DNA from: Calliphora vicina
Taxonomy: Eukaryota; Arthropoda; Insecta; Diptera; Calliphoridae
Length of the DNA stretch: 64,000 nucleotides
Direction: 5' to 3'
Assembly (NCBI RefSeq): GCF_958450345.1
Contig: NC_088780.1
Span: 122,898,226 to 122,962,225, forward strand
Of the stretch, positions 11,936 through 24,577 are shown piece after piece. How positions within the stretch are numbered: position 1 is the stretch's first letter; each line of letters starts with the position of its first letter. The notes under the pieces are model-generated. The model searched no databases, was not told the DNA's origin, and saw only the letters and a program-made list of their open reading frames with translations. The translations under genes were made by a program, and so were the position numbers.

Positions 11936-13715
11936 AAAGCTAAATTTACAAAAACTGCGTGTTTTTGCTGATACATTTTAAAATATTTGACATGTTTTCG
12001 ATTTCTTGACTATACTCTTCGTATTATTATTAAACAAATTTAATAAATTATTGTATGATTTATAACATTTCAACGACAAAATCTAATCGACAAACAAAGT
12101 TGGCATCACTGCCTGTGACGATAGCGTGTGCTAGTGTGCGTGTCATGTCTGAGGCGACAGATAAGGTTTGCTAAAAGCTAAATGAATTCAACTAAAGTCA
12201 GACGAGTGCTTTCTACCGACGAGGCAGGTTCTAAAAATTGAAAGGTAGAAACAAAAAAAGAAGAAATTTTAAAATACTATAACGTCGGTTAACAAATATT
12301 TCTACTTAACGGAATAAATTATTTAGTTTGTGGCAACGTAAGTAAAATAAAACTACAAGTTTTTAACCAAATAAATTGTGTAAGAGAAGCAGCAGCAGCA
12401 GGTAGTGAAAAATATATGATAGCGAGAGAGTGACTGAGTGAGGGGAAATACCTTAGAAATAATCAAAACAATAATAAATAAAACAAGTGTTTTTTGTTAA
12501 TGAATTATTAATTTTGTTCGATTGTTTGTTTCTATTTCGTTCTCTTTGCTGTGCTGTATTGTTCGAATTAAAACAAATTAATATTATTTGAAATGAACAA
12601 TTAACCGTAAGCAACAACAAAATATCAAGGTGATTGCCAAATGCTGAAAAATACTATATGTAAATGTGAACAACAAATTCAGCACAATATTTGAACAATT
12701 TGAAAAATGAAAAAAACTAAACAAAAAAAAAAACAGATTCATAGTACATATTTTCAAAATTAGACAAAATGAAGAACACGCGAAATTAAAACTACAAAAT
12801 CAAAGCAAAAATTAACTAAATAAATAATAAAAATAAAAGTGTGCCTGCCAAGAAATAAAAATACAACAAAGGTGGTTTGATTTAATAAAACAAAAAAACA
12901 AATTTTTGCAAATCTTTTAGTGTTAGTGTAATAAGCATTAAATTAATTATTAAAAACAGATTTGGTTTTTAAAGTTAAAAAAGTAAAACGAATTTCATTT
13001 ATGTTTAAATGTAAAATATGAGCGATTTTTTTTAAAAATTTCCAAAAAATTACATAAATTGTTTATTAGCACGTGATTTGTTTATTATTTATTAGCTAAT
13101 TTTGTTTAGCAGATATTTAGCAGTAATTTTACATGCACTGCATACTTCATCATAATGATCATCATCATTATGTGTCAAAGTCACATGAGAGTTGTCACAA
13201 AAACAGTCAGTGTTGATTTTCCTTTCATAACATTTGTTTACAAAAAACAACTCTACCAACCACCCTCCATCCCTCTTTGCTTTGTTCATAACTCATTAGC
13301 TCCACACCCAGAATCTGTTTAGTTAACTCGAGTTTACTCTGCTACTCTTCTGAATGTCTGTTTCCAGTTGTATCTATCTCTATAATAAAAAAACAACAAA
13401 ATTAAGTACGAATACATTAAATTGTATTTTTTTATTAGCTCCTACTGTATATTTGTTATTGTAGTTTGGGTGTAAGTGCTAGAGTATGTGTGAGTTTTAT
13501 TTTTAATTTGGGGTTCGATTATTGTCTTGTCAATTTGGGCTCTTCTTAACACGCACACGAAACACTGTGCGTATGTATGAGTGAGGGTTTTAGCAAAAGC
13601 CAGTGGCGTTTTTTTTTTTTGCAAGTTTTATGAGAATGTGATCATGTGATTTATGAAAATATTAAAAAAAAAATACAATTTAAATTATAAATCTTGATTG
13701 AAATTAAGATGATTT
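11936..13715. other. Repeat-poor region, possible distant promoter or leader exon (weak)
   Basis: No transposon recognised between about 12100 and 13400, unlike the flanks. The stretch 12100-12900 has features common in fly 5' UTRs: AAC/CAA-rich text, a CAGCAGCAGCAG run at about 12391, GAGAGAGTGACTGAGTGAG, and AG|GTGATT (about 12630) or AAG|GTGGTT (about 12870) as possible donors. It could hold a leader exon of the plus-strand Vha100-2 gene, whose start-codon exon is preceded by a splice acceptor. No transcript evidence is available from sequence alone. Confidence 0.2.
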
Positions 13716-13820
13716 ACATGAAAAACCTAAACTGGTTTTGAGAATAATATTAAAGTGAAACAAATTGAACAAGTATTTATATTCAAAATATAATTCTCAA
13801 CCAGTTTTGAGGTTTGTTTT
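13716..13820. repeat. Imperfect hairpin of about 100 bp
   Basis: AACCTAAACTGGTTTTGAG at about 13724 is an imperfect inverse of CTCAACCAGTTTTGAGGTT ending near 13815; the pairing continues with AATAATATT/AATATAATT. That gives a stem of about 28 bp with small bulges and a loop of about 36 nt. It could be a foldback MITE remnant or, less likely, a microRNA-like precursor. Confidence 0.5.
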
Positions 13821-14990
13821 TATACAATTTTAACGTATCCTAAAAGTTTATATAAAATTATTGGCAGGCAATATAAAAAAAAAATTCCAATATTTTTTTT
13901 ATTAAACATCTTTTTTATTATGCAGTCAATGTTTTGTTAAGCCTTTTTTTACACAACTGATAGATTAAAATATTTCAATGGAAGAATTTTAGCATATTTC
14001 TCGTATGAACAAAATAATCTCTAGCTTAAATCACGAGATTAGTTTTGCAACCAATTTTAAGAGTTAAACATGAAACAATTATTAACTCGTATAGAAAACA
14101 ATTGTTATTAATATGTCATGAACAGTGCTACCAGATCAGTTTGATAAAAAATCGGCAATATTTCTGAATATGGACATAACATGGAAAAATAAAACTATTC
14201 TAAATACGCATAACTTTATTCTAAAGAAATAAATAACACTATTTCATGGTTTAATATTAGAATCTTTCTGTAACATTCAGTCCAAAGAATATACAACAAA
14301 ACTAAAAGTCCCTACGTTTTGGTGGTTATTTTCTTACAAAAATAATTTGTTATAATCCTAAAGGGAAGAGAGAGAATAGACAGAACTAACCATGTAATGG
14401 GTTACTGGGGGCATATAGACCGTTTCCAGTTCTTACACTTTACATGAAATTGATTTGTCAATTTAACATGACATTGTTCTGGCAAGCTCCTTTTACCCTA
14501 TGTCTTGGTACATTTTTTTCATGATAAACGTCTAAATATTTGTCAAGATAAAAAATCAGGTATAGGCTTAGTTTATTAGTGTCATTACTTTGTTATGACA
14601 AAATTGTTAGTGCTTTTGCTCAGACAATATTGTCTTGACAACAAACGTCATTTATTGTTATGATAAATATTTGTCAAGTATACGATAGGTGCCTCGATAA
14701 AATTATTAACAAACATTTTTCTTAATAATTCCATTTGTCAATAACATTCAATTAATAGGCCACAAACCAAAAAAAATTCTTAAGAAATTTGTATTTTATT
14801 AATGTATTTTATTAACAACAAAAAAAATAGGAATATAAATTATAGAAAACTAAAATGTATTAAGTTTAATTTTTTGACTCAGTAATTTGTTGGATGGCCC
14901 TTGTTTTTGTTATTACTGCTACACAGTCGTTCTGGAATCTCCATACTAGGGGTATATTTTACTTGGAGTATGGATACATAAAATTTCATA

Positions 14991-15506
14991 TTCACCCCTA
15001 TCGGCAATAACATGTGAAATTTTATATATTATATAACCAAAACGCCAGGGTATCCCACACGAGTTAAGTAAGTCCCTAGTCGACCTATATCTTCATATAG
15101 GAAGCTGGAACGCTTAAAAGTTTTAACGATATGAGTTTTAATTGGTACTCCAACAGTAACGAAGAGTTTTAATGGTCTCCACCAGAGTAAAACAGGAACC
15201 GTTATGCGAAGCCTTATATCACACACGTGCTAGAGTGAGAAGCAAAATTGTCGAAGGCAAAAAACACTAAAACGGGCCTGATTGCACTTAAAAAATAATT
15301 GCAATGACGCGCGAGTTGTTAATCAACCCAGACCTACTTTACGACATATATCCATTTTCCTCGAAGGGAACAGCTGCTTATTTTTTACAAAATTCCATCT
15401 GAAATTTTCACAACATGCGGAATTTTTCACGTGAACAACGTTGATGAACGAGAAATGAGAAAAGCGAATATATTTCATGTGAAATATTGATTCACGATAG
15501 GGGTGA
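14991..15506. mobile_element. Short inverted-repeat element (MITE-like)
   Basis: TTCACCCCTATCG at 14991-15003 faces CGATAGGGGTGAT at 15494-15506. Just inside, ACATGTGAAAT and ATTTCATGT also mirror each other. A 65-codon frame at 15029-15226 (-) matches no family I recognise. The superfamily is undetermined. Confidence 0.45.
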
Positions 15507-17530
15507 TTATCTTTTATGATATAAATTGTCTTCGTTAAACTTGACTGTATATTTGTGGGTCCAGTATCATTCCCTTCAGCAGTTTTACAACTGATCTCTT
15601 ATCACTGCACTGAGCTGAACGAACTATTTTTCCTATTCCCATGGAGTCAGCATTATGTGAATTTTAGCAATCATCTTATGGGATAAAACCAAAAATCTTT
15701 GTTACTTTTGAGGTAAAAAAAATCACCTAATCTGGCAAGCATTGTGATTGATCTTGAATCATGAAGTTCACTCACTCAAAGTTTATTTTAATAACATGTT
15801 TAGTAAAAGTAGTATTAAAAAAAACATATGTATTAATTTAGCAAACAGATTAAACAATCATGTGACTTCTTAACAATAATTTGAATTATTCTGAGAAAGT
15901 TGCATGTTTGGCAGCTTTAAACAAAAACAGTAGTGGCTTTAAAAAAATGTTTATTAAATTCAAACTTTAAAGCAACCCTGGGGAAGTTAGTAACAAACTA
16001 GTCCCATGACCTGTGATTAAAATATATCATTGGTTTAAATCTCTTAATCATCAATGACAAAAAAAAATCAATTAATTTTTTTTGGAAATAGTATATCAAA
16101 TTAAAAACAAGTGCTTAATGGAAACTTTAATTTTAAACTAAACAAAACAATTAAGTTTTTGTCCTCACATTCATAAAATTGGAAAACATTTTTAAGCTGA
16201 CTTTATACGATCACATTGTGGATCACTTGTGGGAAGGAAATGAAAATAAAATCCAAAATACGCTTGATTAAGAGAGCCATATATATTTCTTCTTATTATG
16301 TTAAAGCTGTAAAAAACATACGTTATTATGATACTGGCGCAAATGTGATCGTGTAAAGCTGCCTTAAGTGATATTCTACTGCACTGATCTACATATTATG
16401 TATGTATTTACTATATAATAATTAATTTCTAATTTTTTTTCTTTCAAATACGGAATTTCTTTAAAAGTAGGTAGAATTTGTTGTAACAGTTGTCGAGAGT
16501 TCATTACTGGCAACAAGGTTTTCGGATGATGCTGCTGTGATTAAGCAGATATAGATCGTTGATCCAATTGACAGGAGAACGTTTTTAAATTTGTATAGTA
16601 TTTATATTTCAAATATTTTTCACAACACTTGTTGCTAACGCTTTAAAATAAATCTATTACAAACACTCATTTGTTTTATACAATATTTTTTTTTCTTTGA
16701 AAGTTTATAAATTGTTTCTCAAGAAAAAACAACCGATAAAAGTTTTCAAATCGCTGTAAATATAATAAACATATTGTTATCGTCTTTCAGCAAGTTCAGC
16801 GTGCTGTGCATTTCTATTTTTTGTAGTGATTTATAAAACAAACTTCAAAAATTCTTAATAAAATCATATATTTGTTTTCAAAACAAATATCAAAAGGCAT
16901 AAATAAGAAATGTATTTATGTATTCAATCAGTATTGAAAACGTTTGTGGGTTCCCCGGTGATAAAACACACACTAGTTAGTGACTGATTAATATAGAAAA
17001 AATTAAGTTCTTATCTTGATTTTTTTTTTAAAGATTTTAATAATTTTTAAAGAGTATATTTATGTAAGTGTATGTATGTATTTGCGTACAATAATAGTTG
17101 GTCAGATATGTGTTTATGAAGTGCGGACTTTCCACAATGACAATTGAAAATATAAATACATACATATGTATGTAGTATGTATATGTATATATTTTTGATC
17201 AATCACATAGTTAAGTAACATAGTTAAATGATTTGAAAATTTAATGATACCTGGGTTTTAAGTGATTTATGACATTTATTGCTTGTAATTAATTTATTTA
17301 TCTTGATGGTTTTACATTTCTTGATCAAAATCCAATACATATATTTCCCTGTTAGTGGCATATTAATAAATTTTATAGTTTGTTTTTGTTTTAAGTTTTC
17401 TATAAAACTATTGAGATTTATATCTGTTATTTGATAATTTAAATTGGCTAACGGATATTGTTGTTGTAAAACTTAAGTTTAAAATGCGAGATGTCAGATG
17501 GCTTTATAACAGATATTGTACATAGTATGT
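15507..17530. other. Intergenic sequence, nothing recognised
   Basis: AT-rich non-coding DNA with short ATGTATGTA tracts (about 17150-17190). No gene-like frame, no paired terminal repeats recognised. Confidence 0.3.
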
Positions 17531-17533
17531 ATT

Positions 17534-18455
17534 ACGAGATTTACACGATGACTTTTCAGTCATTAAATTTTTCCCAAATCTTTTTTGAATTTGATTTTTC
17601 TATACCTCTCTCGCTAAGAAACTTATAAAGTCATTCCATAGATTAGGTTAACAGGCAGCCGCATGGTAGAGACAGGAAAGAGAGCAGCTCACTTGGGTCC
17701 AAACAATAGAAAGGTCCAATAGAAATGAAAAGAGAAGGGGAAAGTCAGATAGAATAAAGGAGTAGAAGAAATAAAGTGGAAGGAGGTCAGAAGAAGAGAG
17801 GTGAGCAGAATATTATGCACCAGTCATTTGACTGATATTATGTCACTCCGTGTACCTTTATGTCTGAAGGCTCCGAGAGATTTTTTAAGGAACGATGTCC
17901 CAGAAACCTGATGCGTAGATCTCCCAATGCCGGACAATGACAAAGAAGATAAAAAATGGTCTCATCCACCTCTTCCTTTTGACAACTTCTACAGTAGTCA
18001 TTATAGGACAGGCAAAGTCTCCTCACATGGTTGCCAAATATGCAGTGTCCGGTTATCATCGCCACAACATTAATTAATTGTGAGCGTGTCAGGCCAAGAA
18101 GATATGTTGTCTGGGCTATATCATTCTGGTTATCGTACAGGTGGGTTCACATCCCCATCTTGTCTCAGCGAGTTCATAGTAAAAGTTACTAATTTATAGC
18201 TTGCAATTAGATAACGGAATCCCGTAAAGGAAGCCTATGTCTCTTCAGGCATAATTGTGCCTTGTTTCACCAAAACAAGTAAGCAACACAGTTGCCCGAC
18301 TGCTGAATGTATCGCCATCCTATTTAAGGATTCCCGGTATTCCTGGACTAATTTCGATGTTGTGTACACATCTCTCAGAGATTTTATGAGCCAGTTAGCA
18401 GCCACTTTAATAGCGGTACCTTAAAGTCACACAAAAAAGTCATCATGTAAATCTC
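17534..18455. repeat. Inverted repeats flanking the LINE relic
   Basis: GAGATTTACACGATGACTTTT at 17534-17554 is an imperfect inverse of AAAAAGTCATCATGTAAATCTC at about 18434-18455. The pair brackets the LINE remnant at 17640-18440. This may be an inverted-repeat element carrying captured sequence, or coincidental. Confidence 0.4.
17640..18440 (-). mobile_element. Non-LTR retrotransposon relic (RNase H and C-terminal zinc-knuckle part)
   Basis: On the minus strand, 17838-18065 encodes TGHCIFGNHVRRL ... CRSCQKEEVDETIFYLLCHC, the C-x2-C...H-x3-C zinc-knuckle block typical of the C terminus of I/R1/Jockey-type polyproteins. Upstream on the same strand (about 18240-18420) is RNase H-like text, SKLVQEYRESLNRMA, with stops and a frameshift. 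The reverse transcriptase is missing, so the copy is truncated and dead. Confidence 0.65.
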
Positions 18456-19086
18456 GAAATTGTCTAAGGCCCCGTTTACATTGTACCACAAATAATATGA
18501 TCTGTCAAAATTGTGTGCAGCGCAGAGTACGATTGGGATAGTCTAAACGTAATATTTAACACACACACAAGCACATTTGATATGAAAAATATGCTTGTTA
18601 TGTTTGCTTTTCAGATTTTCTAACGTTTATGATACGAGGACGATATCATATAAATATGATAATTTATATCATCAAGATGATATCGTTTCGATATCGTTAT
18701 AATATCGTTTGGTTTATTGGGAGTATTTATTCCAAAATGTTGCCTTCTTATAAGTTTTTAATAATACATATTGGCACACTTTAAGGAGATAAGAGTGCAA
18801 AAAGAATTGATAACAATTAGTTTTTTTAATTAATTTTTTCTATTGATAAATTGTTTTTCTTTTAGCAATGATTAAACACATTTTATAAACAAAATCAAAA
18901 GCAAATTTTTGATTAAATAACATTTTGGCAAATACACTTGCATATTTTATTATTTAGAAATTAAAAATCTTCTAAAATATTTTAAGTTGGTAGCATTAGT
19001 TTCTGTTTATTAGAAAATATTAAACTATGTATCTCCCATATTTTGAGTTTTGTTATAATTGAATCGATGTTGGTCCTTTATTGCAG
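18456..19086. other. Intergenic sequence with GATATCG-rich patch
   Basis: Holds an ACACACACA run (about 18560) and a cluster of ATATCGT/GATATCG words (about 18645-18715). No gene seen. Confidence 0.3.
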
Positions 19087-19191
19087 TGTACTCAAAAAAT
19101 CAGTTTGGCAACTCACAATTTACAAATAATTCTACACCACCACTGTCTTCATCATTTAACAACCATTTGGCCACGCCATCAAATAACCATA
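19087..19191 (+). CDS. Candidate internal coding exon, unknown gene (weak)
   Basis: A clear acceptor (TCCTTTATTGCAG ending 19086) is followed by about 105 bp open in one frame, YSKNQFGNSQFTNNSTPPLS and onward, rich in N, S, T and P as in low-complexity parts of fly regulatory proteins. It ends at a weak donor, ATA|GTAAAA. Base composition is more C-rich than the surroundings. No partner exons were identified, and the frame runs into a stop soon after the donor. It could be an exon of a gene with large introns, or chance. Confidence 0.25.
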
Positions 19192-19587
19192 GTAAAATTT
19201 TATTATTTCAATTAATTGGAAATTGATTTTTGTTATAGTTTTTTTTTTTGAATATTAAACTAATGCATAGAGTGTTAAATTAACACTCTCTCACTCTCTC
19301 ATTCAGTGATGGTAACTCAGCGATATTTAGCATGTTTTTGACTGCTTTTAAATAATAGTTTCAAAAATATAATTTTTAAATTTTGTTAGAGTTGGTGGTA
19401 GTTAATACTGTTCTGGATCATTTTCTCAACTATCCGTAGTATTAAATTGCCGAGGACGTGCAAAAAGTCAATGAACTCTCAACAATTTTCAAAGTTTTAA
19501 AAAATATCACGAACTTTTCTCATTTTGATCTTAACGTTCTGCCTATGGATCTTTCTGCATGTTATAAGTCCAACATTAATTCCAATA

Positions 19588-19703
19588 AAATACAAACGGC
19601 GAAGCGTTTTGTGTTGTCTGGAGATACACCCAGAGTCTTTGGCGGGAATCGAACACACAAACCTCAGATTGATAGTCCAGCACACTATCGTCTAGTCTGT
19701 CAG
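19588..19703 (-). mobile_element. tRNA-derived SINE, copy 1
   Basis: On the minus strand it reads GACTAGACGATAGTGTGC, TGGACTATCAATCTGAGG, then GTTCGATTCCCGCC. The last contains an exact RNA polymerase III B box (GTTCGATTCC), and the first resembles an A box. After the tRNA-like head come AAGACTCTGGGTGTATCTCC and AAAACGCTTCG, ending in T-rich sequence. The second copy at 43012-43133 shares the whole layout, which marks a dispersed SINE and not a tRNA gene: the acceptor stem is not formed. Confidence 0.6.
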
Positions 19704-19829
19704 GGTTCTATATATATATGGTAAACAGTAAAATGTTCTGGATCAAAATATGAAAAATACAATCCAATTACTAATAATAGAAAATATAATTGATGCAGGT
19801 CCGTATACAGGGGGTGAAAAAAGCATATT

Positions 19830-19856
19830 CCCCCCCCCCCCCAAAAAAAAAAAAAA
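19830..19856 (+). repeat. Homopolymer run C13A14
   Basis: Thirteen C followed by fourteen A, with further C and A runs just downstream (about 19890-19915). Sequencing error is likely here; the overlapping open frames are artefacts of the run. Confidence 0.8.
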
Positions 19857-22359
19857 CCAAAAAAAAAGGGAAAAATGTAAAATATATTTTAATTTATTTC
19901 CCTCCCCCCAAATTATTGACCTGGATTCGCGCCTGTATTGGTGGTGGGTATATAAGATTCCGCACAGACGAATACATACATATGTATGTATATAAATAAG
20001 CTCTTTCTACACACTTTTTGAAAAATGTCTGCGGAATTGTTAGGAGTTGTCAACACTGGTTTCTATTGGGCGTAACAGCTTGATTACAATTGGAACCACA
20101 ACCACTATGGACAATAAGTTTTCATATATTTTGTATGGGAAACCAAAAAAATCATTGTGGCTGGCCAACATACTAGATATTCTTTTATTTATGTTGCTCT
20201 CTCTTGAGATCCTCTTATTTTTCTTATGTAGAGTTGTGGTGATGATACATACATTTTTATTAGTTAAACGTCAAAATATGTCTTCTGTTGACAGCGGTCG
20301 CAATTGTAATCAGGCTGTAAAGCGAAGAAATTGCGTGAACAAAAATTGCTTTTAATTATACAATAACTTATGTAAAATATGCCGCTTAAAGGGGAATAGA
20401 GAGTAACACGCTTTATTCCTATTTTTGTGTGTTAAATAAACATTCAACAAGTTAAAAAAACAACATTAAGAGAACAAATTATTTGTAGGAAGTTAAAAAT
20501 AGTACTCAAATTTCATATTACCGGAAATATACTGGTATCAAGGTTGTTAATATTAATTTAAAATTGTATAATTTTTTCTTTTTATTAAATTTTACCTAAA
20601 AAGATGAGAAACAAACGACATTTGTTGGTTGTCATTTTTTACTTTAAAAGACAGTGACAAAATAGGTTTTAAGGCGCCTCATTAGTGTAATTGTAATATA
20701 AATATAGCGTAAAGAAATTCGTTACACAAAAACTAATATTTTAACAGCTTTCTCCAAAAACTTTAACATAACAGCTAAAATTATATGATATGTTTAGAAT
20801 ATTGCTACTTTTAGGTTAAAAATTATGTTAGAATACTCAGTCTAGAAATGAAGTATAAAGTCAAATACTTTTTTGAATTCATTTATTTGATTTCAAACCC
20901 TTTATATTTTTTAAAAAATTCTTGACGTTTTCCATTTATATGTTTAAAATAACCATTCGGGGCAATAAATCAATCATGTCTCTAAAACTTTTATTTATAT
21001 TTGTTAAACTTGTACTAAAATGAGTTGTGACAGTATGACAGGCAAGACATTCTTGTCTATTTTTATCTTATTTGTCAAATAAATAAATGTATTAACATGT
21101 CAAATAACCAACATTTTTCCACCTAAAAATTTCCCTGTAAGTGTAAATTGGTAGAGCATACCAGACCTGAAGGTCAATTATGAATATATAAAGTATTTAC
21201 ATACAAATTTATATAAACATTGACGGATGGACGGACAGGTATGTGCTTCCAATAAAAGTTTAAATTATTTATTTTCCATATTAAATATTCTCACGTTTAC
21301 ATGTGATTCTAATAAAAGTTATTTGTATTGGAATTATTAACCAGCAAACAAACAAGTACTAAATTAAAACATTTGAAGGTTAGTAACAATTTCATTACTA
21401 GTATTTTTGTTTGAAATAAGTTTTTTTTTTCCATTTCAATACAAACATTTTGATTTTGATATCAAGAATATTGAATGAAAAAACCATGAGTTATTAACGG
21501 TGTGAAATTTAGTATATTTAATTCTTATTTGTGTATTTCGAAATCATGTGGCACTGTATTTTATTTATTTATCATACATTTTTTTTAGTTTTTGACACTT
21601 AAGCTCTAATTAGCAACAAAATATATTGTACATATATGAATTTCAATAGCAAAATTGTATTTAATAAATATTTGTGTCTATGCCTGTACTTCTCATGGGG
21701 CAAAAACACATAATAAGCCAGCTATATAGACAGACAGACACATGATCGTTTTTCTTGCTGCTCATCAGCTGACTTTAAAAATAATTTATTTGATCTCTTT
21801 TACTAGTTTTTTTTCTTCTATCTTTTCTTTAATTTGTTTCTGCTTAAATACACATTGAATTTACGCAATTTGAGTTGATTGTATGTATTTATTTTCATGT
21901 TGTTTTTTTCCGCCTTGTTTTTTTATTATTTTTTAAATCAACAATACAAATGATAACTTAATTAAACAATGATATGAACAGTCAAGAAAATAATAGAGAA
22001 ACTTTAAGGCATAATTAGAGGGTAGGGTCTGGTTTCAAAGACATTATGTTAAGTGTTAGGTAAATTTTAATGTTAGAAATTATATTGACAAATCAAAATG
22101 CAAATACTGACAGTAGTGAAATGTAAAAATCTGCGAAATGGAGCGGACTATTTAAAAGCGATTAATTTATTTTAAAAGTGTATTAATGCAGGTCTCTATT
22201 CGGTATTTACACAATAAAGTATATCTATTGGTTTTTGTTTAATTGGCTTAAGTATCGGTATCGAAAGTACGGGTCGCGAACGTACGATTTTTCCACATGT
22301 TTTTTTATTATTATCACCATGCCATAATTTCCCATAAATATCTTCAAATTTTCTTAACA
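19857..22359. other. Intergenic sequence, nothing recognised
   Basis: AT-rich non-coding DNA. The 102-codon frame at 20047-20355 contains hydrophobic stretches but no splice context, no codon bias and no family resemblance, so it is not called. Confidence 0.3.
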
Positions 22360-22900
22360 AACAAGTAGGAAAGTATGGTAGGTCAAGCCCGACCATATAA
22401 TACTCTACACTAAGTAACATTTTTCTTTTAAAAATTCAATTATTTATATTCGTGAGTAATTTTCGAATTGGGCCTTATATGGGAGCTATGGCCAATTATT
22501 GACCGATCACCATGAAATAAGATCGTAGTTTATGTATATGTGAAAGTTATTTATGTTGAGTTTTATGTGTATACCAACATTTTTATAAGTTTTATGAACG
22601 TTAAAGTGATTTACGGAAGCGGGAGCAATGACTAATTATGGACCGATCATAATAAAATTTGGTGACATGAATTCGGTATATATAAAACTTATTTGGAACA
22701 ATATTTGTGTAGATACCTACATAAATTAAACATTTATGGGCGATAAAGTCCAATTTCGGGAGGACATTTGTATTGGGGCTATATGAAATAATGGACCGAT
22801 TTCAGCCAGTTTCAATAGGCTTCGTCCTTGGGCCGAAAAAATTATATGTACCAAATTTGATCGAAATATCTTCAATAAAACATGATGATTATCAACATTT
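22360..22900. mobile_element. Mini-me-like repeat, family A, copy A3
   Basis: Head ACAAGTAGGAAAGTATGGTAG, then GTCAAGCCCGACCATATAAT (hairpin), CTACACTAAGTAACATTTT, TTGGGCCTTATATGGGAGCT, CCGATTTCAGCCAGTTTC and TTGATCGAAATATCTTC. It loses similarity before the GTCY core, so it is 3'-truncated or interrupted. Confidence 0.7.
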
Positions 22901-23003
22901 TATTTTTCGATCCTGGTTGACTAATCGTAGGAAATGCCCATTTGCGATTGGGCAGACCACTTCAAAATATGTACCTCAATAGATTGTAACCACTGGCTTG
23001 CAA

Positions 23004-24577
23004 CCCTAGATACATAGCTGTAAATTGTGAATATTTTTATTCAAAATATTTCCAAAAACTTAATTATTTTTGAATTTTAGTTATATTTGAAAAACTAAAT
23101 TTATATTGAAATCATTCTATATTATTCAAAATAGGATACTAATTAATATATATCTATTTAGAATATAAAGCAATAAATATTATTTGATTTATATAGAATA
23201 CGATATTAAATATATTATACTTAAAAGTTTTGAATAAACATTCATAAAATTATACTAATATTATTTGTATTTTAGTAACAATAAGTTGTATTTTATTCAA
23301 TATATAAAGAATAGATTTTAAAATATTTTAATCAATATGAAAACATGTAATTATTTTCAAATTATATTTTTATAGTAAAAATTAAATATTAATTTAGTTT
23401 ATTCAACTAGTTATAAATGAAATATTATTTTACTTATTCGAAAATTTGATGATAGATTTTATTCAAAGCAATTTTCTTTGAATAATTTTATTTCTCCAAA
23501 AAAAAGAAAAATATTTAAATATTCAACAAAAAAATTTAGAATACTTTTATTCATAGAAATTTTCTTTGAATAATTTTATTTGTGAAAATAAAGTCAAATA
23601 TTTTAACAACAAATTTTTGAACAATTTTATAAAAAAAATATTTTTGTGTGTGAAAATGAGCTCGGACGATGAAGATGTTTCATCCGATGGTTATGAAAAA
23701 GATCCTTCGTTTGCTATGAAAAAACAAAAACAATGCTCAAAAATAATTCAAAGATAAATAGCCCTAGGAGGAATGCCATGTCAGACGATCATTTTGAACA
23801 ACTAGTTACTTAAAAAACAGTTTTCAAAAATAATTCATGAATTTTGTTCTTCACAGTTTAAATTAATAATAAACCTCCAATTGAAACCATAAATCTGTGT
23901 TCATATTCTAGTGATAATCAATGATTAAGTAGTAGTTTTTAAAAATAGAATATTAGAATTAGGGTCTGAAAAAAATTTGTAATTCGTTTTGAAAATAACT
24001 TTTTCAACTCAGAATGCAATCAGAAGACATTTTACATCAGTATTATTGTGAAATAAAAATATTCTTTTACATTTATTAGAATTATTTCTATTCAGTAATT
24101 TTTGGAAAAATAAATTTATTTGTTTCAAATTTGTGAGAAATAAAAATATTTCTAAAGTTTTATTAGAATTATTTCTATTCAATCATTTTTTGTTTGAATA
24201 ATTTTAGTTTTTTGTGTTTTGTTTGAATAAATATTCCAAAGAAATTAGTTGATTTTTTTTTGTATCTAAATGAAATAAATTTAAATTTTATTCAACTTTG
24301 GTTTATTTGAATATATAAAATTTTACTATTTTCTAAAAAAATGTCAATATAATTTAATTAAACTAATATAAAATGATTATATTTATAATTTATTTGGTTT
24401 AAAAAGATATAAATATGGATAAATTTAACTGTAAATATTATTAATAAATTAGACAAATACTTTATTTAACTAATAAATAATTTGGAAAATAAATATTTAT
24501 AATTGGAAACAAAAACTAAAATAATATAAAAAATATTTATATTTTGTATTTTATTCACAAGTTACAGCTATGCCTAG
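23004..24577 (+). mobile_element. piggyBac-like DNA element (degenerate)
   Basis: The left end CCCTAGATACATAGCTGTAA (23004) mirrors the right end: the inverse of 24552-24577 reads CTAGGCATAGCTGTAACTTG. Both continue into TTGTGAATA. The CCCTAGA start resembles piggyBac termini. No clean TTAA duplication is left. The interior is extremely A/T rich with many TTGAATAA/TTTATTC words, likely subterminal repeats. It carries a short acidic frame at 23656-23757 compatible with a transposase N terminus. The superfamily is inference. Confidence 0.5.
23656..23757 (+). pseudogene. Short acidic ORF inside piggyBac-like element
   Basis: Encodes MSSDDEDVSSDGYEKDPSFA and then a lysine-rich end, 33 residues and a stop. 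Acidic, serine-rich N termini are typical of piggyBac-type transposases, and this is the only non-A/T-rich coding-like text in the element. No catalytic domain follows. It is probably the remaining start of a lost transposase; an unrelated microprotein cannot be excluded. Confidence 0.3.

Noticed and set aside
19588..19703. Functional tRNA gene
   Set aside because: B box and tRNA-like arms are present, but there is no acceptor-stem pairing and the same extended sequence occurs again at 43012-43133; it is a SINE.
19750..19999. Overlapping frames with PPPPPKKKKK runs
   Set aside because: Produced by the C13A14 homopolymer tract; not a protein.
20047..20355. 102-codon frame with hydrophobic segments
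   Set aside because: No start context, splice partners or family resemblance; composition matches the AT-rich background.
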